Source: Mesorhizobium sp.
Lineage (GTDB): Bacteria > Pseudomonadota > Alphaproteobacteria > Rhizobiales > Rhizobiaceae
Direction: 5' to 3'
Length of the DNA: 5,217 bases
NCBI GenBank assembly: GCA_019509685.1
Contig: JAEKLU010000218.1
Location: 1-5,217 of the forward strand
A program made the translations under genes and the position numbers. The stretch's first letter is position 1; every line of letters begins with the position of its first letter. This document shows positions 1 to 5,061 of this stretch, piece by piece. The notes under the pieces are model-generated. The model had not been told where the DNA came from, searched no databases, and worked only from the letters and a program-made list of their open reading frames with translations.

Positions 1-976
1 AGATGCCAAGCGCGCCAACATCCCGCAGATCGCGGATGACAGCGCCGACGATTCGCAGCCGCAGCAGGACACGCCGGAGACGATCATCGCGGCGCTGCCG
101 CCGAAGGAAGTCCCGCTGCCTGATTTCGCGCCGCGTCCGAAGGCCGATGTCGGCCAGCAGGCGCCGCAGAACGTGCCGTTCGCCATGGCCGATGCCTCGG
201 CGACGACCGAGCAGGCGGTGTCGACCGCGCAGGCACCGGCGCCCGATAAGGTGCCGTTCGGCACGGCCAACGCGGTGGAGGCCGCTTCAGCCGATCCGGC
301 CCAGGTCGCCGTCAACAACATTCCGTTGCCGACCTGGCGTCCCGACCGCACGACGCCGGCGGAGCTGGCATCGAAGGACCAGAATGTGCTTCTGGCGCTG
401 GCGGACACGGCTCAGCAGGACAGGAGCGCGACCGACGCCTTCTCGGTGCTGCCGACGGCAAGGCCGCAGCCGGCCAAGCAGGATGAGATCAAGGCCGTGC
501 TTGAACAGGCCAGCGCCACGCCTGACGACGGCGGCGCGCAGTATCAACTCGCGTCGCTGACGCAGCCGGAGCCGCGCTCGGCCTTCAACGACCCGTCGGG
601 CGTCGATGCGGCGTCGCCGCGCAAGGCCATCGCGGCGCTCCCGGCAGGCAGCGATCCCGCACAGGCGATCGGCGCCGGCGTGAAGACCACAGCCAAGGAA
701 GCCAGGGCCTCGGCGCGTGACCTGAAGCCTGGACCGAAGGCCATGGTGGTGGCAGCACCCCCGCAGGCCGCGCGCTGGGCGCTGGGCAGCGGCGAGACGA
801 TCGCCACCGTCTCCAGCGCGACGACGGCGCCGCGCTATGCCTATAACATCGTGCATACGCCGCCGAGCGAGGTTTACACAGCCGGCTTCCAATCGGACGC
901 CCAGGCGCCCGACACCAGCCGCTTCACCGGCAATGCCGTGAAGTTCCTGTCGGTCGCCCGCTTCCAGACGAAGTAG
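1..976 (+). CDS. C-terminal part of an Ala/Pro-rich envelope protein, possibly a D-Ala-D-Ala carboxypeptidase tail (5' end outside window)
   Basis: The frame is open from position 2 to the TAG at 974-976, giving 324 visible residues; the true start lies upstream. There is no catalytic domain in view. The visible part is rich in Ala, Pro, Gln, Asp and Thr and looks disordered. It carries recurring short Pro motifs: VPLPDFAPRP near visible residues 37-46, VPF at 58 and again at 84, IPLPTWRPDR near 107-116, and a later LPTARPQP. The last ~25 residues (FTGNAVKFLSVARF region) are more hydrophobic and less repetitive, so they may be a small folded end. From memory, rhizobial D-alanyl-D-alanine carboxypeptidases (peptidase S11, periplasmic, trimming peptidoglycan pentapeptides) can carry long Pro-rich tails of this style, but that identity is inferred. 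An internal GTG at 173 or ATG at 185 could be mistaken for a start. A strong terminator follows 15 nt after the stop, so this is the last gene of its transcript. Confidence 0.6.
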   Translation, partial: DAKRANIPQIADDSADDSQPQQDTPETIIAALPPKEVPLPDFAPRPKADVGQQAPQNVPFAMADASATTEQAVSTAQAPAPDKVPFGTANAVEAASADPAQVAVNNIPLPTWRPDRTTPAELASKDQNVLLALADTAQQDRSATDAFSVLPTARPQPAKQDEIKAVLEQASATPDDGGAQYQLASLTQPEPRSAFNDPSGVDAASPRKAIAALPAGSDPAQAIGAGVKTTAKEARASARDLKPGPKAMVVAAPPQAARWALGSGETIATVSSATTAPRYAYNIVHTPPSEVYTAGFQSDAQAPDTSRFTGNAVKFLSVARFQTK

Positions 977-991
977 GAAAACTCGACTTCC

Positions 992-1023
992 ACAAAAGGC
1001 CGTGCTGGTGCGCGGCCTTTTGT
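992..1023 (+). terminator. Intrinsic terminator after the Ala/Pro-rich gene
   Basis: An 11-bp perfect inverted repeat (ACAAAAGGCCG at 992-1002, CGGCCTTTTGT at 1013-1023) encloses a 10-nt loop. The right arm contains the T run TTTT. Because the arms begin with AAAA and end with TTTT, the hairpin could also work for transcripts from the other direction. It separates the upstream gene from the tRNA gene that starts 28 nt further on. Confidence 0.85.
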
Positions 1024-1051
1024 TTGATAGGCTCCACTATTCGCTAGGCAC

Positions 1052-1125
1052 TCCCGCTTCGTCTAAAGGTAGGACAGCGCCCTTTGAAGGCGTGAATCGT
1101 GGTTCGAATCCATGAGCGGGAACCA
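1052..1125 (+). tRNA. tRNA-Gln, anticodon UUG, with a tRNA-Glu-like body
   Basis: A complete cloverleaf can be drawn by hand. The acceptor stem TCCCGCT (1052-1058) pairs fully with AGCGGGA (1115-1121). The D arm is GTCT/GGAC with one U-G pair. The anticodon stem GCGCC/GGCGT holds loop CTTTGAA (1082-1088), which puts anticodon TTG at 1084-1086. The variable loop is four bases (GAAT), the T arm is CGTGG-TTCGAAT-CCATG, the discriminator is A1122, and CCA is encoded at 1123-1125. The anticodon reads the Gln codon CAA. The core (TCGTCTA, AGGACA, CGCCCTTT, four-base variable loop) resembles bacterial tRNA-Glu more than canonical tRNA-Gln, which usually has a GCCA...GGC D stem, a five-base variable loop and G73. 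Most alphaproteobacteria charge tRNA-Gln with Glu and then amidate it with GatCAB, so a Glu-like body may be tolerated. The gene starts 28 nt after a terminator, so it needs its own promoter; I could not identify a convincing one. Confidence 0.9.
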
Positions 1126-1211
1126 GGCCCGTCGAGGCCGGCTGCCTACAAACATTCACGCGGTACTGAACTTCTCGTGAGGGCGGAACAGGGCGCATTT
1201 TCATGGGTTAA

Positions 1212-1229
1212 GGTTGGTTCGTTCCAACC
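1212..1229 (+). other. Small hairpin in the leader of the His-rich gene
   Basis: The 6-bp arms GGTTGG (1212-1217) and CCAACC (1224-1229) are separated by TTCGTT, just upstream of the GGGGA ribosome binding site. A competing pairing of GGGTT (1205-1209) with AACCC (1226-1230) is mutually exclusive with it. This could affect mRNA stability or ribosome access, but the arms are short and there is no functional evidence. Confidence 0.3.
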
Positions 1230-1230
1230 C

Positions 1231-1235
1231 GGGGA
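1231..1235 (+). promoter_or_regulatory. Ribosome binding site fixing the start of the His-rich gene
   Basis: GGGGA lies 5 nt before ATG 1241. It supports that start over the in-frame TTG at 1214, which has no comparable site and would place nine extra residues in front of a clean signal peptide. Confidence 0.6.
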
Positions 1236-1240
1236 TATTC

Positions 1241-1444
1241 ATGAAGAAAATTGTACTGGCATCCGCTGTCGCTCTGGCAACGGTTTCCGCGGCCATCGCG
1301 CCTTCACAGGCGGCCATGGTCGTCGTGAAGACCAATGGCCATAGGCATGATCACATGCGTATGGAAAAGCATTGCAAAACCACCTGGGTCACGCATTGGA
1401 AGCACCACAAGAAGGTCTCCGAGAAGGTCACGGTCTGCAAGTAA
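1241..1444 (+). CDS. Small secreted His/Lys-rich protein of unknown function
   Basis: This encodes 67 residues. It opens with a textbook Sec signal peptide: MKK, a hydrophobic Ala/Val/Leu core, then APSQA followed by Ala, with predicted cleavage after residue 24. The mature part is about 43 residues with seven His (clusters HRHDH and HWKHH), eight Lys and two Arg against three acidic residues, so it is strongly basic. Two Cys, at precursor residues 45 and 66, could form one disulfide in the periplasm. I do not recognise a named family. Small His-rich secreted proteins often bind metal ions, and a basic surface could also bind nucleic acid or anionic polymers; both ideas are inference. The gene is monocistronic by context: a tRNA gene lies upstream and its own terminator starts 20 nt downstream. 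The signal peptide, ribosome site and terminator together make it a convincing real gene despite its size. Confidence 0.8.
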   Translation: MKKIVLASAVALATVSAAIAPSQAAMVVVKTNGHRHDHMRMEKHCKTTWVTHWKHHKKVSEKVTVCK

Positions 1445-1463
1445 TCGCGTTTCACGCAGAACC

Positions 1464-1492
1464 AGCCGGTCGGCGCAAGCCGGCCGGTTTTT
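1464..1492 (+). terminator. Intrinsic terminator of the His-rich gene
   Basis: A 9-bp stem, CCGGTCGGC (1466-1474) with GCCGGCCGG (1479-1487), has one G-U pair and a GCAA tetraloop. It is extended weakly by 1464-1465 pairing with 1488-1489 and is followed by five T (1488-1492). There is no T run on the other strand, so it is unlikely to serve the convergent AraC-type gene. Confidence 0.85.
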
Positions 1493-1515
1493 CATGTTCA
1501 ACGCCTGATGTGACT

Positions 1516-2430
1516 TCAGTCGATTTCCAGCATGGGGGCTTCGCCTCGCGCAAGAAGCCTTGCCGCGTCGCGCGCGGGCGGCAAGCCGAACTGGCGCGCA
1601 TATTCGCGGCTGAACTGGGAAGCGCTTTCATAGCCGACGGTGAAAGCGACACGCGCGGCGTTGCCCGGCTCGGCGATCAGCAGGTGGCGGGCCTCCAGCA
1701 GGCGCACCTGTTTCTGATACTGGATCGGGCTCATGGCCGTCGCCGCCTTGAAGTGGCGATGAAACGAAGCGTTGCTCATATGGGCGAGCGCCGCGAGTTC
1801 GGCCACGTCGATCGGCTCGTTGTAGTGCTGGCGGATCCACGCGGTGGCGCGGCGGATCTGCGACAGTCGGCCGTCGGCACGCGCGAGCTGGCGCAGCTTC
1901 GCGCCTTGTGGGCCCTGCAGCAACCGGAAGGCGATCTCGCGTTCGAGCATCGGCGCCAGCACGGGAATCTCGGCCGGCCGGTCGAGCAGCCGCAGCATCC
2001 GGCGCCATGCGTCGAGAAGCTCGTCATCGGCCCGGTTGGTCACGAAACTGTCGCCGTCCACCGCCGACTTGTGGTCGATGATCAAGGTGGCGATCAGCTC
2101 GATATCGATGGCGAAAGCGATGGCCACATAGGGACGGGCACTGCTCGCCTCGATCAACTGGCTGGTCGCGGGCGTCTCCAGCGCATAGACGAAATAGCTG
2201 CCGGCGCTATAGGCAAGCGTGCGGTCGCCGATCAGCACCGTCTTGGTGCCCTGCAGCACGAACAGCACTGTCGGCTGACATAGCTCGGGTAAGGGCGGTG
2301 TCGGAACCTCGCTGCGGCCGATGGAACGCGCGGAATAGCCGTCTTCGTGCGTCGTCCGCGCGCATGGTGGCCTGCGATGGTGATCAATTCCTGCAAGGCT
2401 TCGTCCATCGCTCCAGCATTGCCGATCCAT
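1516..2430 (-). CDS. AraC-family transcriptional regulator (AraC_N plus HTH), probable N-terminal frameshift
   Basis: The uninterrupted frame from ATG 2430 gives 304 residues. Residues ~36-185 look like the AraC_N ligand-sensing domain (PF06719 type): VPTPPLPEL, then VLFVLQGTKTVLIGDR and GSYFVYALETP. Residues ~190-290 form the DNA-binding domain with two helix-turn-helix units, VAELAALAHMSNASFHRHFK near 209-228 and VAFTVGYESASQFSREYARQ near 261-280, the second being the AraC signature. The first ~35 residues (MDRQCWSDGR onward, rich in Arg, His and Cys) do not look like this family. A different frame from ATG 2408 reads MDEALQELITIAGHHA and then TAIPRV, which is the expected start. Adding one base near 2325 joins it to the main frame and gives 297 residues. 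So this is either a frameshifted gene, a sequencing error at an AA/TT run, or a protein using the odd start. It is divergent from the dehydrogenase gene, its likely target. YqhC is a characterised AraC_N relative that controls aldehyde reductase genes. Confidence 0.8.
   Translation of the reverse strand: MDRQCWSDGRSLAGIDHHRRPPCARTTHEDGYSARSIGRSEVPTPPLPELCQPTVLFVLQGTKTVLIGDRTLAYSAGSYFVYALETPATSQLIEASSARPYVAIAFAIDIELIATLIIDHKSAVDGDSFVTNRADDELLDAWRRMLRLLDRPAEIPVLAPMLEREIAFRLLQGPQGAKLRQLARADGRLSQIRRATAWIRQHYNEPIDVAELAALAHMSNASFHRHFKAATAMSPIQYQKQVRLLEARHLLIAEPGNAARVAFTVGYESASQFSREYARQFGLPPARDAARLLARGEAPMLEID
2325..2408 (-). pseudogene. Out-of-frame N-terminal segment of the AraC-type regulator
   Basis: Reading from ATG 2408, 28 codons begin MDEALQELITIAGHHARG and end TAIPRV. 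This matches how AraC_N regulators typically begin: a short helix, then TAIP before the PTPPL stretch. After codon GTT (2327-2325) this frame turns into an unrelated Arg/Ala-rich reading, while the main regulator frame picks up at SIGRSEVPTPPL. One missing T in the minus-strand TT at 2325-2326 explains both. A GGAG sits only two bases before ATG 2408, so its ribosome site is tight. Confidence 0.55.
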
Positions 2431-2581
2431 GCGGGCTGCGCAACCAGGGCGACGCGGAGGCGTGGACGCGGTTGGCGTGCAAAACGCGTTGTTGAGAGGA
2501 TTAGGCAAGAAGGCGCGAGAATTCGGCGCGCGCGATAGCCCTCCGCACGTCATGTCCAGGTCACCAAAAGGAGACACGAAC
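2431..2581. promoter_or_regulatory. Divergent control region between the AraC-type regulator and the dehydrogenase
   Basis: This ~150 bp gap must hold both promoters and probably the regulator's binding site. It contains an 8-bp palindrome AACGCGTT (2483-2490). For the dehydrogenase, TTGAGA (2492-2497) and GAGAAT (2517-2522) could be -35 and -10 elements, but the 19-bp spacing and four-of-six -10 match make this weak. AraC regulators usually bind direct repeats, and I found none that is convincing. Confidence 0.35.
2568..2573 (+). promoter_or_regulatory. Strong ribosome binding site of the dehydrogenase gene
   Basis: AAGGAG lies 8 nt before ATG 2582. It decides the start in favour of MTTQKNALVTGANKGIG over an in-frame ATG at 2429, whose extra ~50 residues are non-homologous in style and overlap the start region of the divergent regulator. 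Confidence 0.85.
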
Positions 2582-3331
2582 ATGACGACGCAAAAGAACG
2601 CGCTGGTGACCGGAGCCAACAAAGGTATCGGCCTCGAGACCGCCCGGCGGCTGGCTACGATGGGATACAAGGTCTGGCTCGGGGCACGGGATGCCAAGCG
2701 CGGCGAGGCCGCGGCACAGGCGTTGCGCAACGATGGCCTCGACGTCGAATGGCTGGAGGTCGACGTCGCCAGCGATAACAGCGTGGCGGCTGCCGCGAAG
2801 GCTCTGGCGGCGCGGACATCGAGCCTCGACGTGCTTGTCAACAATGCCGGCATAGCTCCCGGCTATGTCGACGCGCTCGGCGCGGACGGCCGCTATGAGC
2901 GGCCACCAAGCCGGGAGGATGTCGCGGATATGAGGGCGACCTACGACGTCAATGTCTTCGGTCCGGTCCGTGTCACCCAGGCATTGCTGCCGCTGCTTAT
3001 GGCGGCGCCCGCCGCCCGCATCGTCATGGTCAGCAGCCATCTCGGCTCGATGGCGCGCGCGGCCGGCAACAGCCAGTCGCCCAATGTCATGGGCTATGGC
3101 AGCTCGAAGACCGCGCTCAATGCCATCACCGTCGCCTTCGCCAGGGAGCTTTCGCAGCACGGCATCATGGTCAACGCCGCGGCGCCCGGCTACACCGCCA
3201 CGGACCTCAATGCGCACAAGGGCGGCCGCACGGTGCAACAAGCGGCCGGGGTCATCGTGCACCTGGCAACGCTGGAGGCATGCAGCCCAACCGGCGGCTA
3301 TTTCGACGAGAATGGTCCGTTGGCCTGGTAA
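2582..3331 (+). CDS. SDR-family NAD(P)H-dependent oxidoreductase, carbonyl-reductase-like
   Basis: This is a 249-residue classical short-chain dehydrogenase/reductase with a Rossmann fold, cytosolic, at the usual family length. Visible motifs are the cofactor-binding TGANKGIG (residues 10-17), Arg36 in GARD after the second strand (favouring NADPH), D61, NNAG (87-90), and the catalytic set Asn124, Ser152, Tyr172 and Lys176 (YGSSK). The gap of 19 residues between the catalytic Ser and Tyr is longer than the usual 12 or so, as in carbonyl reductase 1-like members, and PGYTATDLN follows as the usual PG loop. The C-terminus TGGYFDENGPLAW is also typical of that subgroup. The likely reaction is NADPH-dependent reduction of an aldehyde, ketone or quinone; the substrate cannot be read from sequence. 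It is divergent from the AraC-type regulator and is probably controlled by it. It ends 11 bp from the convergent eda gene with no terminator hairpin between them. Confidence 0.93.
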   Translation: MTTQKNALVTGANKGIGLETARRLATMGYKVWLGARDAKRGEAAAQALRNDGLDVEWLEVDVASDNSVAAAAKALAARTSSLDVLVNNAGIAPGYVDALGADGRYERPPSREDVADMRATYDVNVFGPVRVTQALLPLLMAAPAARIVMVSSHLGSMARAAGNSQSPNVMGYGSSKTALNAITVAFARELSQHGIMVNAAAPGYTATDLNAHKGGRTVQQAAGVIVHLATLEACSPTGGYFDENGPLAW

Positions 3332-3342
3332 GCAGGGATGGA

Positions 3343-3981
3343 TTATTTCTTGAGCTTGCTCGCCTCGCGCGCCAGCGCTTCGATCTCGTCCCACTTGCCG
3401 GCCTTGATCAGATCGTCCGGCGCAACCCAGGAGCCGCCGACGCAGATGACATTGGGCAGGCTGAGATAGTCGGCGGCATTTTTGGCGGTGATGCCGCCGG
3501 TCGGGCAGAATTTCACGTCGGCGAGCGGCGAGGCGAAAGCTTTCAGTGACGCGATGCCGCCGGACTGTTCGGCAGGAAAAAATTTCAGGAAGCGCAGGCC
3601 GGCCTCGCGCGCGGCCATGATCTCACCGGGCGTGATGGCGCCGGGCAAAAGCGGCACGGGACTGTCCTTGGCGGCGTCGAGAAGCTGGCTGGTGATGCCG
3701 GGGCTGACGATGAATTTCGAGCCGGCGGCGGCCGCTTCGTCGAACTGCCTGGCGTCGAGAATGGTGCCGGCGCCGACGATCGCGTCCTCGACCTCGGCGG
3801 CGACACGGCGGATGGCCTCCAGCGCATCGGCGGTACGCAGCGTAATCTCGATGGCCCTGAGACCACCGCGCGCCAGCGCGCGTGCAAGCGGCACGGCATC
3901 AGCGACATTGGCGATCTTCAGCACCGGTATGACCGGCTGACCATCGAGAAGCGACAGGAGCTTTTCGGTCTTGCTGGTCAT
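3343..3981 (-). CDS. eda: KDPG/KHG aldolase (2-dehydro-3-deoxyphosphogluconate aldolase)
   Basis: This is 212 residues, the normal length for the family. The enzyme is a class I aldolase forming a TIM-barrel trimer that splits 2-keto-3-deoxy-6-phosphogluconate into pyruvate and glyceraldehyde-3-phosphate, the last step of the Entner-Doudoroff pathway; family members also act on 4-hydroxy-2-oxoglutarate. Key residues fall at the same numbers as in the E. coli enzyme: Glu45 (general acid/base) and Arg49 in EITLR, Thr73 in GAGTI, and the Schiff-base Lys133 in [13 protein letters not shown] (93-97), PGAITPGE (113-120) and PTGGIT form the phosphate and substrate loops. The start at ATG 3981 is supported by GGAGA at 3989-3993 with a 7-nt spacer. 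The gene stands alone rather than beside edd or zwf. Possible LacI-type operator sites upstream suggest sugar-responsive control. The Entner-Doudoroff route is the main glucose pathway in rhizobia, so it is likely to be expressed centrally. Confidence 0.96.
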   Translation of the reverse strand: MTSKTEKLLSLLDGQPVIPVLKIANVADAVPLARALARGGLRAIEITLRTADALEAIRRVAAEVEDAIVGAGTILDARQFDEAAAAGSKFIVSPGITSQLLDAAKDSPVPLLPGAITPGEIMAAREAGLRFLKFFPAEQSGGIASLKAFASPLADVKFCPTGGITAKNAADYLSLPNVICVGGSWVAPDDLIKAGKWDEIEALAREASKLKK

Positions 3982-3995
3982 TTGTCTGTCTCCGT

Positions 3996-4009
3996 TGCGG
4001 TCGATTTCA
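3996..4009. promoter_or_regulatory. Degenerate second LacI-type site near the eda start
   Basis: TGCGGTCGATTTCA keeps the TG edge, the central CG and a perfect TTTCA right half of the pattern TGAAANCGNTTTCA, but the left AAA is CGG. It lies 15-28 bp upstream of the eda start codon, just outside the ribosome site, and 98 bp from the better copy at 4094. A single good half-site could be chance. Confidence 0.3.
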
Positions 4010-4093
4010 ACCGATTAGCAGAAGGGGTATGCCAAGTCCACGAAAGCAGGCGTGTCGCGATGTCACGCGCCACCCCGTTCGTTTGCTCCGCCT

Positions 4094-4107
4094 TGAAACC
4101 GCTTTCA
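4094..4107. promoter_or_regulatory. LacI-family-type operator between eda and trhO
   Basis: TGAAACCGCTTTCA is symmetric at every position except the sixth and ninth and has CG at its centre, the hallmark of LacI/GalR-family operators. It lies 21 bp upstream of the trhO start and about 113 bp upstream of the eda start. A possible trhO -35 hexamer TTGAAA (4093-4098) overlaps it, which would suit repression. No LacI-family gene is in the window, so the regulator is unknown. Confidence 0.5.
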
Positions 4108-4128
4108 GCACGGTCTAGTGGCATTGCG

Positions 4129-5061
4129 ATGACAACGACCAAAGTAACCCAGCAGCCAGTTCGCGTCGCCGCGCTTTACAAATTCGCGCGGCTCGACGGC
4201 TACGAGACCTTGCGCGCGCCGCTCGCGGCGTTCTGCTGCGGCCGCGGCATCAAGGGCACGCTGCTTCTCGCGCATGAGGGCGTCAACGGCACGGTCGCCG
4301 GCAGCGAGGAAGCAATCGTCGCGCTGATCGACCATCTCCAGGCGATCGAAGGACTGGCCGGGCTGGAGGTGAAGTACAGCGTCGCGGCCGAAATGCCGTT
4401 CCATCGCATGAAGGTGCGGTTGAAGCGCGAGATCGTCACCATGGGCGTCGAGGACATCGATCCGGCGAACAGCGCCGGCACCTACGTCGCGCCGTCCGAC
4501 TGGAATGCGCTGATCTCGGACGCCGACACTATTCTCATCGATACGCGCAACGCCTATGAAGTCTCGATCGGTACCTTTCAGGGCGCCGTCGATCCGCAGA
4601 CGGCCAGCTTTCGCGAGTTTCCGGCCTGGGTCGAAGAGCATCGCGAGGAACTCGAAGGCCGCAAGGTGGCGATGTTCTGCACCGGCGGCATACGCTGCGA
4701 AAAGGCGACCGCCTATGTGAAGTCGCTCGGCTTGAAGGATGTGTTTCACCTCAAGGGCGGGATCTTGAAATATCTCGAAGAGGTGCCGGCTGAAGACAGC
4801 CTGTGGCAGGGCGAGTGTTTCGTCTTCGACGAGCGCGTGTCGGTGTCGCATGGCCTCGCCGAGGGCGAGGCGGAACTCTGCCGCGCCTGTCGGCATCCGC
4901 TGACGGCCGAGGATCGGCTGTCGCCGCAATTCACCGTCGGCGTCTCATGTCCGCATTGCTTCGAGGTTCGCTCGCAAGAGGACCGCGCCCGCTATGCCGA
5001 GCGCCATCGCCAGGTCGAACTGGCGCAGGTGCGAGGCGGCCGCCGCCACATCGGCAGCTAA
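4129..5061 (+). CDS. trhO: tRNA uridine(34) hydroxylase, rhodanese family (TrhO, formerly YceA/UPF0176)
   Basis: This encodes 310 residues. Residues ~10-105 are the TrhO N-terminal domain ([42 protein letters not shown]). Residues ~120-220 are a rhodanese domain with [14 protein letters not shown] and the active loop CTGGIRCEK, Cys184 to Cys190. The C-terminus has two Cys pairs, C251/C254 and C274/C277, probably a zinc site. Characterised family members hydroxylate U34 of certain tRNAs to 5-hydroxyuridine in an oxygen-dependent reaction, improving decoding of the third codon base. Start choice: the frame stays open back to TTG 3982, but homology-like sequence begins just after ATG 4129, and upstream candidates such as ATG 4060 add non-family sequence and cover the operator. 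The ribosome site at 4129 is poor (only GTGG near 4118-4121), so translation may be weak or nearly leaderless. The stop overlaps that of the convergent downstream gene. Confidence 0.94.
   Translation: MTTTKVTQQPVRVAALYKFARLDGYETLRAPLAAFCCGRGIKGTLLLAHEGVNGTVAGSEEAIVALIDHLQAIEGLAGLEVKYSVAAEMPFHRMKVRLKREIVTMGVEDIDPANSAGTYVAPSDWNALISDADTILIDTRNAYEVSIGTFQGAVDPQTASFREFPAWVEEHREELEGRKVAMFCTGGIRCEKATAYVKSLGLKDVFHLKGGILKYLEEVPAEDSLWQGECFVFDERVSVSHGLAEGEAELCRACRHPLTAEDRLSPQFTVGVSCPHCFEVRSQEDRARYAERHRQVELAQVRGGRRHIGS

Noticed and set aside
1099..1344. An 81-residue frame beginning inside the tRNA gene
   Set aside because: It starts in the tRNA T arm and overlaps the signal peptide of the His-rich protein in another frame, with no ribosome site.
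1372..2283. A 303-residue open frame on the plus strand across the AraC-type gene
   Set aside because: It lies opposite a clear AraC-type coding region, has no family-like sequence or ribosome site, and overlaps the His-rich gene and its terminator. It is a GC-rich shadow.
2507..2535. Alternating GCGCG stretches around GAATTC as an operator
   Set aside because: The arms are simple CG runs that recur by chance in this base composition, and the centre is not symmetric beyond GAATTC.
2..2702. The 13-base match GATGCCAAGCGCG at position 2 and again near 2690
   Set aside because: Both copies encode Asp-Ala-Lys-Arg with common high-GC codons in unrelated genes; there is no longer repeat around them.
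2431..2853. Upstream extension of the regulator frame to position 2853, giving 445 residues
   Set aside because: The extra ~140 residues run antisense through the dehydrogenase gene and have no domain character; the regulator domains need only the part below 2430.
2561..3394. A 277-residue open frame antisense to the dehydrogenase
   Set aside because: It covers the dehydrogenase and the end of eda and shows no recognisable motif.
4105..4929. A 274-residue open frame antisense to trhO
   Set aside because: It is the mirror of a well-supported TrhO coding region, with His/Arg-rich composition typical of antisense reading in high-GC DNA.
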